A DNA stretch of 50,170 bases from MESE01 sp036675035 (GCA_036675035.1 JAKFFO010000040.1:1-50170); one strand, 5' to 3'; positions 8,741-17,190 are shown, counted from the first letter of the stretch. Program-made: numbers and translations. Notes: generated by a model not told the origin, from the sequence alone.

Positions 8741-9730
8741 CTACTTTACGGCCGGTTCAGATGCTCCCGCGAGAGCGAATCGGCCCTCGTCGACGATGCG
8801 TGTGTCGAGCGGCCAGCGCAATGGTATCGGGCGGCCGGCTTGTGCGTCAGGAATCGTCCTGAATACGGGTTTTCCGCCTTCGTCGACCCAGATACCGGAT
8901 TGCCGATTCCGTTTCTGCAGGAAAGTGGCCGGAAGATGCGGGACTACGCTGGCCCACGCCACTTCGCCGGAAGAGCCCGAAACCAGTGCCGTGCCTGCCT
9001 TGAAGATTACGTCCCGCGTCTGTGCCCTCGGATCGACTACCGCCGAGATGCGAACGATCTCTACTGGATAAGTTTCGCCGCCCTGCCGGAATACCGGTGA
9101 TTTGGCCGCCTTCAGCGACGCAATATCGCGATTGGAGATCCGCGCGCGCAGTTCGTTTTTTCCAAACTCGACCAGTGTGATGATCGGCTGTCCCGGTGCA
9201 GGCAGTTCACCCTCGCCCGCCAGGCGCTCCTTGACCGTGCCTGCAAACGGCGCGCGCAGGATCGTCTTGTTCAACGCAAGCCGTGCCTGCGCCACATTGC
9301 TGCGTGCGATCTTGAGTTCGCTATCGACCACCGCCAGTTCGGTGCGGCGCTGCTCAAGGAGTTGTGCGGATATGAACTTCGACGCGTGTAATGCTTTGGC
9401 GGACTCGAACTGCGACTGCGCAAGCTTTTGGCGATTGCTCAGCAGTTCGACCTGGTTTTCGGCTTGTTCGAGCGCCAGCTGGTATTGGCGGCGATCCAGT
9501 CTGACCAGTATTTCGCCCTCGCGCACCGACTGCCCGAGCCCGGGCGGGATCGCCTCGATTCGCGCCGTCACTTCAGCTGCAATTCGGCTCTCGTTGTCAG
9601 CGACCACCTGTGCCGTCGCGCTGGACTCGGGATAGATCGCAAGCTGCTCCAGTGTCTTTACAGTGTATGCAGGGGCGGCTGCAGCAGCCATCGAGATCGC
9701 GAACAAAGACAGCGAAATGAGCTTGTACAT
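8741..9730 (-). CDS. Periplasmic adaptor (membrane fusion) subunit of RND pump
   Basis: 329 residues starting MYKLISLSLFAISMAAAAAP, a Sec signal peptide without a lipobox Cys, so probably soluble periplasmic rather than a lipoprotein. The lipoyl half-motifs flank a long alpha-helical hairpin: GLGQSVREGEILVRLDRRQY, then coiled coil about 70-150, then LRAPFAGTVKERLAGEGE. A beta-barrel domain with FRTIPD follows. The start is set by AGGA nine bases before the ATG at 9730; an in-frame extension to 9883 lacks a signal peptide at its end and crosses the terminator at 9841-9896. First gene of the adaptor-permease-RluF-like operon. Confidence 0.93.
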   Translation of the reverse strand: MYKLISLSLFAISMAAAAAPAYTVKTLEQLAIYPESSATAQVVADNESRIAAEVTARIEAIPPGLGQSVREGEILVRLDRRQYQLALEQAENQVELLSNRQKLAQSQFESAKALHASKFISAQLLEQRRTELAVVDSELKIARSNVAQARLALNKTILRAPFAGTVKERLAGEGELPAPGQPIITLVEFGKNELRARISNRDIASLKAAKSPVFRQGGETYPVEIVRISAVVDPRAQTRDVIFKAGTALVSGSSGEVAWASVVPHLPATFLQKRNRQSGIWVDEGGKPVFRTIPDAQAGRPIPLRWPLDTRIVDEGRFALAGASEPAVK

Positions 9731-9829
9731 CGGTGCTTTTCCTGTTTGCAAAATCCCAACATGATAGCAAAGAAGAAGACGCCCGCTTAAGCCTATTTTC
9801 GGCGGCATCAAGCGTGCGCAAAATTCGAT

Positions 9830-9896
9830 GGACAAAGAAACGCGGCGCTTCAATTGCATTTTCCAGACAAGGAATTTACGCAATTGAAGCGCCGCG
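9830..9896 (-). terminator. Rho-independent terminator of the Ser/Gly-rich protein gene
   Basis: A perfect 17-base inverted repeat, arms at 9841-9857 and 9880-9896, with a 22-base loop. On the minus strand the stem is followed by TTTCTTTGTCC (9840 down to 9830), a T-rich tract. It lies 60 bases beyond the stop of the low-complexity gene and before the adaptor gene, so it isolates the two units. The long loop is unusual. Confidence 0.75.
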
Positions 9897-9956
9897 CATC
9901 TGCGGACTTGCTGCTCGAAAGACGGCAGACGTTCCCGCTATGCGGCCAACCAAGCG

Positions 9957-10715
9957 TTACTTGGGCGTTGTGGTACTGCCTGTGCTGGAGGCCCCACCGG
10001 CAGCGGAGCTGCCGCTCGATCCGCTTGCGCCTGAAGTGCTGCTCGGACTGGTGCTTGAGTCCTTGGTATCGGTGCTCGAAGATCCGCCGGATCCGGACGA
10101 TCCGCTGGCGCCGGAACTGCTGCCGGGCATAGTGGACGAAGAATCGGAAGAATTGCTCGGACTGCTACCCGTCGTTCCAGTCGCACCTGACGTTCCGCTG
10201 GAATGCGGCGCACTGCCAGTCGTGCTGCCTGACGAGCTGTCGGTCGCGCCCGAAGAACTGCTGGCGCCGGATTTACTCTCCGCTGCGCCGGACGCACCTG
10301 ATGTTCCGCTTGTGCCCGAAGCGCCGCTTGAGCCGCTGCTGCCGGTATCGCCACTCATGCCGCTGCTGCCGGTATCGCCACTCATGCCGGAGCTGCCGCT
10401 CGTAGCACCGGCTGCGCCAGAGGCCTTGTCAGCGCGCGCTTTCGATTTGGATTTGCTTTTTTTCGCCTTGCTTTTCTTTGCCTTTTTAGACTCGGACGCA
10501 TCGTCGGTTCCGGATGCGCCGGAAGCACCCGATGTGCTCGATTTGCTTGAGTCGGACGCTGATTGTTCTCGCGCTATTCTTTCCGCTTCGGCTATAACTG
10601 CAGCCGCGCGCGCCGGATCGGTGCTTTCCGTGATTCCGCTCGACGAACTCTGTGCGTTGCTGATTCCCGCTAGCGCCATCAGTGACGCGAACAACGCTAA
10701 AGATACTTTGTTCAT
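9957..10715 (-). CDS. Secreted Ser/Gly/Ala low-complexity protein with Lys-rich block
   Basis: 252 residues. A clean signal peptide (MNKVSLALFASLMALAGISNA) is followed by a short helix with AAAVIAEAERIAREQ, then over 180 residues made almost only of Ser, Gly, Ala, Thr and Asp. Residues about 75-97 form a basic block of alternating Lys, Ala and Ser (SKKAKKSKAKKSKSKSKARA). A nine-residue unit (SGDTGSSGM) is repeated exactly in DNA at 10332-10386. No enzyme motif or cell-wall anchor is visible. GGAG lies close before the ATG. Expected to be exported and disordered; surface, matrix or nucleic-acid binding are possible but unproven roles. It has its own terminator, so monocistronic. Confidence 0.8.
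   Translation of the reverse strand: MNKVSLALFASLMALAGISNAQSSSSGITESTDPARAAAVIAEAERIAREQSASDSSKSSTSGASGASGTDDASESKKAKKSKAKKSKSKSKARADKASGAAGATSGSSGMSGDTGSSGMSGDTGSSGSSGASGTSGTSGASGAAESKSGASSSSGATDSSSGSTTGSAPHSSGTSGATGTTGSSPSNSSDSSSTMPGSSSGASGSSGSGGSSSTDTKDSSTSPSSTSGASGSSGSSAAGGASSTGSTTTPK
10332..10386 (-). repeat. 27-bp tandem repeat, two copies
   Basis: Two adjoining identical 27-base units inside the Ser/Gly-rich gene, starting at 10332 and 10359, each encoding the nine residues SGDTGSSGM in rotation. A degenerate third copy follows. The identity at DNA level points to recent slippage or recombination, so the copy number may vary between strains. Confidence 0.8.
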
Positions 10716-11404
10716 ATTTATCTCCGTATGAAAATAGTGATTACCGATATTGGTTTATATGCCATCACACGCTTGATCTCATGTGAATGCCAGCTGCAAA
10801 TGAGACTGGCGAATGTTCTTACAGTTTCATCAATATCTTAAATTGATGACAATGAACGGACGTTGGTGTCGTGTGAAATGCACCAAACAATATTGCGCCG
10901 AAGATTCGATTCCGATTCGGAATTACGAAGCAAACCGGAATCTGCCTGGTTTTTCGCCGTCCAGCGCAAGATCGCGAGGATGCAGATTAGATAACTATGA
11001 AACCGAAAATTCGCCGGATTCCGAGAAACGGCGTCGTTTTTCATGCATTTTTTGTAATGGGATGTAACGAAACGCCGAGCGGTCCAGTTGAGGAAGGTAT
11101 CTGCACAAATGATGGCGGCAATCTAACCCGGCAATTTCCGAATTCCGAAACTTCCAGGCCACCGACTGGCTGAAGCGCCGTGAAGCAAGTCAAATCGCCA
11201 GATATTATTGTCGTGCAGAAATAAGAAAGCGACTTTTTGCTGTAAATGAATAAATTATCAAAAAAACCATTTCGCATTTACAAATTTTTACATATTATTA
11301 AGACTATTCGCCGATAGAAATTTCCAGCGAAGCCGGTCTTATGCGAGCGTGCTAGCAAACGACAGTTGCTGTTTCGAGAAAAACTCCCAATATTGGAGGT
11401 ATCA
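10716..11404. other. Gene-poor AT-rich intergenic region
   Basis: About 690 bases between two divergent genes without a credible coding frame; the short frames here lack ribosome binding sites and conserved-looking content. It is visibly AT-richer than the surroundings, most of all at 11220-11320, where several -10-like hexamers occur. It must hold the promoters of both flanking genes. An interrupted palindrome at 10827-10849 is the clearest structured element. Confidence 0.6.
10827..10849. promoter_or_regulatory. Interrupted palindrome, possible operator
   Basis: TCATCAAT at 10827-10834 and its exact complement ATTGATGA at 10842-10849, separated by seven bases. It lies about 110 bases upstream of the Ser/Gly-rich gene in an AT-rich gap, so a regulator site is plausible. 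The binding protein is unknown and no second copy was noticed in the window. Confidence 0.35.
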
Positions 11405-11818
11405 ATGGACTTCATCCCCTTCGAAAAAGTTTCTGTCGAAGAAGCCAAGGCGGTTCTGGACCGGGCTAACACACCGGAACGTCTGGAGAAAAACTGGACG
11501 TATGCACGTGATGCGCGCGCGGCGAGGAATGTCGAACTTTCGGAACAAGCGTGGCAATGGCTGGATGCGCTTCCACAACAAATTCAGCCGGGCGGTCTGG
11601 TGCAGCGCTTCCCTCGCATCACCAACAAACTGGCCGAGCTATGGCGTCGCCCCGCGCAGTGCGAAAAATATCTGGATGCGCTGATACTCGATCATCGCGG
11701 CAGTCGAAAAGGATTTCCGCCAGACGTAGCCAATGAAATCGCCTCCCTCAAAATGCATTTGAATCGGCACGCCACCGCGCCGGTTTTCGATGTCTGGGGT
11801 GAGCGTATCGGCACCTGA
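11405..11818 (+). CDS. Conserved-looking small cytosolic protein, unknown (137 aa)
   Basis: 137 residues starting MDFIPFEKVSVEEAKAVLDR, with TGGAGGT four bases before the ATG, a strong start. Composition is that of a normal soluble helical protein: a tryptophan-rich centre (ELSEQAWQWLDALP, then KLAELWRRPAQCEKYLDALILDHRGSRKGFPPDV) with no membrane segment. I do not recognise a family and give no function. It stands alone, convergent with the ankyrin protein gene, behind a long AT-rich region. Confidence 0.7.
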   Translation: MDFIPFEKVSVEEAKAVLDRANTPERLEKNWTYARDARAARNVELSEQAWQWLDALPQQIQPGGLVQRFPRITNKLAELWRRPAQCEKYLDALILDHRGSRKGFPPDVANEIASLKMHLNRHATAPVFDVWGERIGT

Positions 11819-11882
11819 CCGGCGCCGACAAACAGCCTCGCCATAGCGCTCAATACTCGATCGAAACCCGCGCGGGGTCGGC

Positions 11883-12584
11883 TCAAAGCTTGCCGGCCTT
11901 CTTTAACCGGTAGGTCAAGCCTTCTGCAATGTCCTGGCGGCCAACACTGTTGGCGAAATCGATTGCCGTCATGCCGACATCGTTCTTCAGCATCGCGTCG
12001 GCACCGGCCTCCAGTAACAACTTGACTGTCAGGATATGACCGCCACGCGCCGCCATCATGATCGGCGTGGTGTTGTTGGGCGACGCGGCATCGATATAGG
12101 CGGACTTGTCGAGCAGCAGTTGCACAATCTCATTGTGGCCACCGGCCGCAGCGTAATGCAACGCAGTCCAGCCCGGTCGATTGATTTGCGCGCCTTTCGC
12201 GAGAAGCGCGTCGACCGCCGCCCTGTTTCCCTTGTAAGAAGCAATCATCAATGCGTTGTCACCATTACGCGCCTTGATTTCTATGTCGATGTCGCGGGCA
12301 TTGATCAGTACGTCGAACACCTTCATCGAATTTTCGCGCAACGCAAGGATCAACCCGGTATCGCCACGCGCCGGTTCTATCAGATTCGGATCCAGGCCAC
12401 GATTGAGCAAGGACTTGATCTCGTTCGCATCGTTCATCTTTGCCGCATGGAAGAAGTCGTCGTATGCGCCGGCAAACGACGACATTGGCATCAGCAAGAA
12501 TATCGCGGCGGCCGCCAGCGGGCCGGCAGCGCGGCGCCACAAGTCAATCACCCGAAAAGCCGGAGTCGGTCTAAAGTTAATCAT
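11883..12584 (-). CDS. Ankyrin-repeat protein, exported
   Basis: About 233 residues from the ATG at 12584. An N-terminal hydrophobic segment (PLAAAAIFLLMPMSSFAG, about 20-38) looks like a signal peptide, so the repeats probably sit in the periplasm. At least four ankyrin repeats follow, the clearest being GWTALHYAAAGGHNEIVQLLLDKSA and TTPIMMAARGGHILTVKLLLEAGAD. Ankyrin repeats bind proteins; the partner is unknown. The start overlaps the tatD end by a few bases, with alternative ATGs at 12590 and 12611 and no clear ribosome binding site, so translation is likely coupled to tatD. Last gene of the mltG-to-ankyrin operon. Confidence 0.85.
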   Translation of the reverse strand: MINFRPTPAFRVIDLWRRAAGPLAAAAIFLLMPMSSFAGAYDDFFHAAKMNDANEIKSLLNRGLDPNLIEPARGDTGLILALRENSMKVFDVLINARDIDIEIKARNGDNALMIASYKGNRAAVDALLAKGAQINRPGWTALHYAAAGGHNEIVQLLLDKSAYIDAASPNNTTPIMMAARGGHILTVKLLLEAGADAMLKNDVGMTAIDFANSVGRQDIAEGLTYRLKKAGKL

Positions 12585-13377
12585 CAACATTATTATTTGA
12601 TTGCAATACATTGAATAAATTGAAAAAATTATCGCTGGTCTGTTGCGCGAGCTGCTCTTCCGGCACCTCTTTCAGGCGTGCCAGGAATTCCCCGACATGC
12701 CGCACAAACCCGGGTTCATTCATTTTTCCACGATGGGGCACAGGCGCCAGATAAGGCGAATCGGTCTCGATCAGCATCCGTTCCAGCGGCACTGCAAGTG
12801 CAACTTTCTGCAGATCCTTCGCGCTCTTGAAGGTGACGATGCCGGAGAACGAAATATAAAATCCCATTTCCATTGCCGCCTGCGCCACTGCAAGAGATTC
12901 GGTAAAGCAATGCATGACGCCACCGACGCCGCCAGCATCAACTCCGGCACCCTCTTCGCGCATGATCCGAATCGTGTCTTCGGACGCGGAACGGGTATGG
13001 ATGATCAGCGGTTTTCCGGTTGCACGGGACGCGCGAATATGGATCCGAAACCGCTCGCGCTGCCACTCCAGATCGCCTTGCAAGCGGTAATAATCCAACC
13101 CGGTTTCTCCGATCGCGATTATCTTTGGATGATCAGACAGCCGCACCAGGTCTTCCACGCTCGGCTCCGGCGTTTCCTCATAATCGGGATGCACGCCCAC
13201 CGATGCATAGACATGAGGATATTTTTCGGCAAGTTCGAGAACCTGCGGAAAATCCGGCAAATCAACCGAAACGCATAGCGCATGCGTGACGGAATTGTCG
13301 GCCATCTTGCCGAAAACCTCAGGCAAGCGAGCCGCCAATTCAGGAAAATTAATATGGCAATGGGAGTCGATATACAT
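12577..13377 (-). CDS. TatD-family metal-dependent DNase
   Basis: 266 residues starting MYIDSHCHINF, the normal TatD opening. All metal and active-site positions are visible: the His pair in DSHCHI, Glu in AIGETGLDYY, His in PLIIHTRSA, His in VMHCFTES and Asp in LIETDSPYLAP. TatD proteins are 3'-5' exonucleases of the amidohydrolase fold with roles in DNA repair and turnover. I started at 13377 rather than the frame's earlier start at 13386 because the family begins here. It lies in the operon with holB and pilZ, as in many betaproteobacteria, with a GNAT gene inserted just upstream. Confidence 0.95.
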   Translation of the reverse strand: MYIDSHCHINFPELAARLPEVFGKMADNSVTHALCVSVDLPDFPQVLELAEKYPHVYASVGVHPDYEETPEPSVEDLVRLSDHPKIIAIGETGLDYYRLQGDLEWQRERFRIHIRASRATGKPLIIHTRSASEDTIRIMREEGAGVDAGGVGGVMHCFTESLAVAQAAMEMGFYISFSGIVTFKSAKDLQKVALAVPLERMLIETDSPYLAPVPHRGKMNEPGFVRHVGEFLARLKEVPEEQLAQQTSDNFFNLFNVLQSNNNVDD

Positions 13378-13435
13378 GGTCCGCATTGTACGCCGTCACG
13401 CATATTCCTGACATGGCGCGGGCACACGCAACAAG

Positions 13436-13948
13436 CTATGTCAGGCGCTTGCCGAGAATGATCAGGTCTCTGTCGGTCCGATCCAGCGTGGCAACGCGCG
13501 GCAGCTTGCCCCACTGCTCGAACCCGAACGATGCAAATAATCGCAGACTAGGCGTATTGTGGCCGAAGACAAATCCAAGCAAGGTATTTGCTGAAATTGT
13601 CGGCGCGAAGCGGATCGCTTCGCGCAGAAGATATTGTCCGAGTCCTTTCCGGCGCGCGGCTTCGTGTATGTAGATCGACAGCTCGACGGTACCCGCATAG
13701 GCCGGACGGCCATAGAAACTCGAGAACGACAGCCAGCCGGCAATGTCGCCGGGGATATTTGCATCGGAATCAAGCGCGACCCACAGCGGCCGGTTCTGCG
13801 AATCGTGTTCGCAGAACCACCTGCGACGCGAGTCGACCGTGACCGGCTCGGTATCGGCGGTGGCCTGGCGCGATGCGACGGTGCTGTTATAGATGAAGAC
13901 AATCGCCGGCAGATCGTCGGCGCGGGCAATCCGATGCGAATATGGCAT
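13436..13948 (-). CDS. Phosphinothricin/methionine-sulfoximine-type acetyltransferase (GNAT)
   Basis: 170 residues with the hallmarks of the Pat/MddA group: YNSTVASRQATADTEPVTVDSRRRWF near the N-terminus, PLWVALD, then GWLSFSSFYGRPAYAGTVELSIYI, the acetyl-CoA loop RRKGLGQYLL and the C-terminal FASFGFEQWGKLPRVA. Characterised relatives acetylate methionine sulfone, methionine sulfoximine or phosphinothricin. It lies between pilZ and tatD with short gaps (27 and 58 bases), as an extra gene in an otherwise conserved operon order. Confidence 0.9.
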   Translation of the reverse strand: MPYSHRIARADDLPAIVFIYNSTVASRQATADTEPVTVDSRRRWFCEHDSQNRPLWVALDSDANIPGDIAGWLSFSSFYGRPAYAGTVELSIYIHEAARRKGLGQYLLREAIRFAPTISANTLLGFVFGHNTPSLRLFASFGFEQWGKLPRVATLDRTDRDLIILGKRLT

Positions 13949-13975
13949 GGGCGCAGCCGGCGTGAGAATGGACGC

Positions 13976-14359
13976 CTAAAGCGTGTGGGTGCTGCGCGAA
14001 GAACTGACTGCCGCTCCGAGGATTTCCTCGATCCGGGTTTTTACGCGCTTGCCGCTCTCGTCGGCGGGAAAATGCACGCCGACTCCCTGCGCCTTGTTAT
14101 TGTTGGCTCCGGCCGGAGTAACCCATGCAACCTTGCCCGCGATCGGGTACTTGGTGCTGTCTTCCATCAGGGACAGAATCAGGTAAATTTCATCGGCAAT
14201 CTTGTAGACCTTGTTGGTCGGCACAAAGATTCCGCCATTGGTCAGGAACGGCATGTAGGATGCATAAAGCGCCGCCTTCTCCTTGATCGCAAGGGACAAG
14301 ACCGAAGGACGCGCAATCGGTGCACCGCCGGTGGTTGTAGCTGCCTGTGCATCGGCCAT
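13976..14359 (-). CDS. pilZ: PilZ-domain protein, type IV pilus assembly type
   Basis: 127 residues. The PilZ beta-barrel covers about 18-115: VLSLAIKEKAALYASYMPFLTNGGIFVPT, then a strand ending KVAWVTPAG, then GVGVHF. The RxxxR arm that binds c-di-GMP in receptor-type PilZ domains is absent in front of the barrel, as expected for the PilZ of type IV pilus biogenesis, which acts through protein contacts. Placement between holB and tatD is the usual one in beta- and gammaproteobacteria. Its start lies 10 bases after the holB stop. Confidence 0.9.
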   Translation of the reverse strand: MADAQAATTTGGAPIARPSVLSLAIKEKAALYASYMPFLTNGGIFVPTNKVYKIADEIYLILSLMEDSTKYPIAGKVAWVTPAGANNNKAQGVGVHFPADESGKRVKTRIEEILGAAVSSSRSTHTL

Positions 14360-14368
14360 AACGATCCC

Positions 14369-15412
14369 TTAAGAAAAAATAGTCGAGTATTCCAGCAGCA
14401 TATCTTCGATAAAGAGTTTTGCGGACAATGGATGCTGCGCAATTGCGCGCCGGTCATTCGCATCCTTCAATGCCTTGAGAAGCGCACCGGTTTCAGCACG
14501 TTCGGCCAGCGCTGCAAGCTCGCGACGATACCTAGGATAATACCGGATTCTGCCGGAAAGTTTGACAGAAAAAAGGTCATACAACCAGCGCTGCAGCCAG
14601 GCGACGAGCTCGATTGCAGGGATTTTCTGAAGCCGGTCCGCGGTTCTGAGTGCGCCATCAATGGTCGGTTTGGCAAGCTGCGCCAGGAATTCATCCATCG
14701 TCTCGCGTGAACCGGCCTGCGCCAATGCATGCGCCGTCAACGGTGCGCCACCGTGCTCGGCCAGCCACACTTCCGCGTCCGCGACTTCCTGGCTCGCAAG
14801 CCAGGCCAATGCTTCGTCGCGAGCGGGAATGCCGAGCGCAAATTTGCGACAGCGCGACAGGATGGTCGGCAGCAGGCGATCGATACCGTTGGACACCATC
14901 AGGAATACGGTACCGGGCGCCGGCTCTTCCAATGTCTTGAGCAATGAATTGGCAGCGGCACCATTAAGCGCCTCAGCCGGATACAGCATGATGACCCGCT
15001 TTCCCTGGCGGTGCGTAGAGATATTCATGAAATCGGACAGCGCCCGGATTTGATCGATCTTGATTTCTTTCGACGGCGCGCGGGCTGCCTTGGCAGAGGA
15101 TTTTTTGCCATCGGCTGCTTCCGCCGCGTCATCGCTTTCCGTATCGACGCTGTCATCCAGAATTTCGGGCCGCACGCGCCGAAAATCCGGATGGCTGTAC
15201 TGGGCAAACCAGCCGCAGGAAATGCATTGATCGCAGGGTTCCCCATCCGCCGCCAGCTTCTCGCATAGCAAAGATTGGGCGAAGCGCTCGGCAAATGTCG
15301 TTTTGCCGATTCCTTCGGGTCCGTAAAACAGGATCGCATGCGGCAGGAAGTCGCGCAGCCGCGCCAGCTGCCGCCATTCCTCCTGTTGCCATGGATAAAG
15401 CATTTTATTCAT
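14369..15412 (-). CDS. holB: DNA polymerase III subunit delta prime
   Basis: About 347 residues. Delta prime is the stator of the clamp loader that places the beta clamp on DNA. Visible are the P-loop-like GPEGIGKTTFAERFAQ (about 31-46), the zinc-binding cysteines in CDQCISC, the strand RVIMLYPAEALN, the sensor region SLLKTLEEP and the SRC motif in LLPTILSRCRKF. Between the zinc motif and the next strand is an acidic then basic, probably disordered insert (about 85-115). The start is an ATG at 15412; a TTG three codons upstream is possible. It follows tmk with a 75-base gap. Confidence 0.93.
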   Translation of the reverse strand: MNKMLYPWQQEEWRQLARLRDFLPHAILFYGPEGIGKTTFAERFAQSLLCEKLAADGEPCDQCISCGWFAQYSHPDFRRVRPEILDDSVDTESDDAAEAADGKKSSAKAARAPSKEIKIDQIRALSDFMNISTHRQGKRVIMLYPAEALNGAAANSLLKTLEEPAPGTVFLMVSNGIDRLLPTILSRCRKFALGIPARDEALAWLASQEVADAEVWLAEHGGAPLTAHALAQAGSRETMDEFLAQLAKPTIDGALRTADRLQKIPAIELVAWLQRWLYDLFSVKLSGRIRYYPRYRRELAALAERAETGALLKALKDANDRRAIAQHPLSAKLFIEDMLLEYSTIFS

Positions 15413-15487
15413 TGAAATCAATTAACTGGCGAGCGCTCTTAAACAAACTTCTTTAAATCAAAACATTCTTATGTTTATGCTTATAAT

Positions 15488-16096
15488 TCATATAGTTGTG
15501 ATTATTTTTTCAAGTCGTTTATGAACATCGCTTATGGGCAAGGTCGAGTCGATAATACGGAAACGCTTTGGGAATTCGGCTGCCCGGCGCAGATATTCAG
15601 CCCGGGTTGCGGCAAAAAAATCGGCCTTTTCCTGCTCGAATTTGTCCTGTTCGCGCGTCGCATCAAGCCGTGCCCTCGCTACTTCCAGCGGCACATCGAA
15701 CAGCAGCGTCAGGTCCGGCTGCAAATCAGGATGCACCCATTGCTCCAGGGTTTCCAGTTTTGGCAGCGCCAGCTTCCTGCCGCCGCCCTGATATGCAAAA
15801 GACGCGTCGGTAAAACGGTCCGAAATCACCCAGTCGCCGCGCGCCAGCGCCGGTTCGATTACCTGCGCCAGATGCTCGCGCCGCGCGGCGAACATCAGCA
15901 ATGTCTCGGTTTCGACATGCATTTTTTCGTGCAGCAGGAGCGCACGCAGCTGTTCACCTAGCCGGGTTCCGCCTGGTTCCCGGCTCGTAATCACCGTTTT
16001 GCCGCGCTGATGCAGCAACGCGGCAGCATGGGAAATATGCGTCGACTTCCCGGCCCCGTCGATTCCTTCAAAAGTAATGAATTTGCCAACTGTCAT
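15488..16096 (-). CDS. tmk: Thymidylate kinase
   Basis: 202 residues starting MTVGKFITFEGIDGAGKST, with the P-loop GIDGAGKS, the DRF motif in VISDRFTDASFAYQGGGR, and a LID region with TREQDKFEQEKADFF. The enzyme phosphorylates dTMP to dTDP. Arg after the P-loop is absent and the LID region holds the Arg, as in the E. coli-like class II enzymes; I judge this by eye. The frame opens earlier (16150), but residue 1 here matches the family. Second gene of the mltG-tmk-holB operon. Confidence 0.95.
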   Translation of the reverse strand: MTVGKFITFEGIDGAGKSTHISHAAALLHQRGKTVITSREPGGTRLGEQLRALLLHEKMHVETETLLMFAARREHLAQVIEPALARGDWVISDRFTDASFAYQGGGRKLALPKLETLEQWVHPDLQPDLTLLFDVPLEVARARLDATREQDKFEQEKADFFAATRAEYLRRAAEFPKRFRIIDSTLPISDVHKRLEKIITTI

Positions 16097-16156
16097 GCGA
16101 TAGCGTCCATGATCGCCAAATAATCGGGTACGGAATGCCGAACCTGCCAAGACGGC

Positions 16157-17137
16157 TCAGCGCTGATACTTGTCGACCGCAGAATTGTGATCGTTAAGGT
16201 TTTTCGAGAAAAAACTGGTGCCGTCGCCACGCGATACGAAATACAACGCATCGGTTTTGGCCGGATTGAACGCCGCGTGCAGCGACTCCTCTCCCGGCAA
16301 CGCAATCGGCGTCGGCGGCAATCCTGCACGAACGTAGGTATTGTACGGCGTGTCGGTTTGCAGATCGCGCTTGCGAATATTTCCCTGGTACTGCTCCCCC
16401 ATTCCGTAAATCACGGTGGGGTCGGTCTGCAACAGCATGCCGCGCCGAAGCCGGTTGACGAACACCCCCGCGATCATGTTGCGCTCACCGCGATAGCCGG
16501 TTTCTTTTTCCACAATGGATGCCATGATCAAAGCGTCATACGGCGTCTTGTAAGGAAGTGCCGGATCCCGTTTGGCCCACACCTCGTTCAATTTCTTCAT
16601 CATCTGCGCGTGCGCCAGTTTGTAGATTTGCAAATCGCTTGAGCCTTTTGCAAAGCGATAGGTGTCGGGAAAAAACAACCCTTCGGCCTTCTTGTAATCA
16701 GCATTGATTTTTTCCAGCAGCGCCTGCTCAGACAGTGCGGTGGTTTCATGCTTTATCGCCGGGTGCGCCGCAATCGCCTGTCGCATTTGCTTGAAGGTCC
16801 AGCCTTCTATCACCACCACCGATTCCTGCGCAAGCTCGCCGCGCACCAGTTGATCGAGCAGACCGAACGGCGTTGTGCCGGGTTTCAATTCATAACTGCC
16901 TGCCTTCATTTTCGTGCTCTTGTCCGTGACACGGGCAAGCATTTCCAGCATGATGGGTTGCACCGGCACACCCGCTTTCGCAATTTGCCGGGATACGGCT
17001 CTTACACCGCTGCCCGGCTTGATCGAAAATGCGACCGGAGGCTGTTCAGCATCGATGATCGGCTGTCGTGCCCAAAGGGTGATAGTCCCTGCGGCTGCAA
17101 ATGCAAAAAGTAGAATCGCTACAATAAATTTTTTCAA
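16157..17137 (-). CDS. mltG: Endolytic murein transglycosylase MltG
   Basis: 326 residues. A single N-terminal membrane helix (FIVAILLFAFAAAGTITLW) anchors the protein; a LysM-like region (about 35-95, FSIKPGSGVRAVSRQI) precedes the YceG domain. The catalytic Glu lies in ALIMASIVEKETGYRGE. Further conserved parts are EGLFFPDTYRF, LQTDPTVIYG and SPYNTY-like TPYNTYVRAGLPPTPI. MltG cuts nascent glycan strands in the inner membrane and so helps set glycan length. First gene of the operon, divergent from ygfZ. Confidence 0.96.
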   Translation of the reverse strand: MKKFIVAILLFAFAAAGTITLWARQPIIDAEQPPVAFSIKPGSGVRAVSRQIAKAGVPVQPIMLEMLARVTDKSTKMKAGSYELKPGTTPFGLLDQLVRGELAQESVVVIEGWTFKQMRQAIAAHPAIKHETTALSEQALLEKINADYKKAEGLFFPDTYRFAKGSSDLQIYKLAHAQMMKKLNEVWAKRDPALPYKTPYDALIMASIVEKETGYRGERNMIAGVFVNRLRRGMLLQTDPTVIYGMGEQYQGNIRKRDLQTDTPYNTYVRAGLPPTPIALPGEESLHAAFNPAKTDALYFVSRGDGTSFFSKNLNDHNSAVDKYQR

Positions 17138-17190
17138 AACAGTCGTACCTGGAGAAATTGGATGAATCAGACGAGTTTTTACGACGCCAC

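Noticed and set aside
7833..9071. 412-codon plus-strand frame across the RND permease and adaptor genes
   Set aside because: Antisense shadow spanning two real genes, including their intergenic junction.
9733..10731. Long plus-strand frame (332 codons) opposite the Ser/Gly-rich gene
   Set aside because: It is the reverse complement of the low-complexity gene, giving a Leu/Pro/Val-rich artificial protein. It has no ribosome binding site and crosses the terminator stem; the minus strand has signal peptide, start and terminator.
11041..11277. Possible small minus-strand gene in the AT-rich gap
   Set aside because: 78 codons without ribosome binding site, odd composition, and no sign of an expressed small protein.
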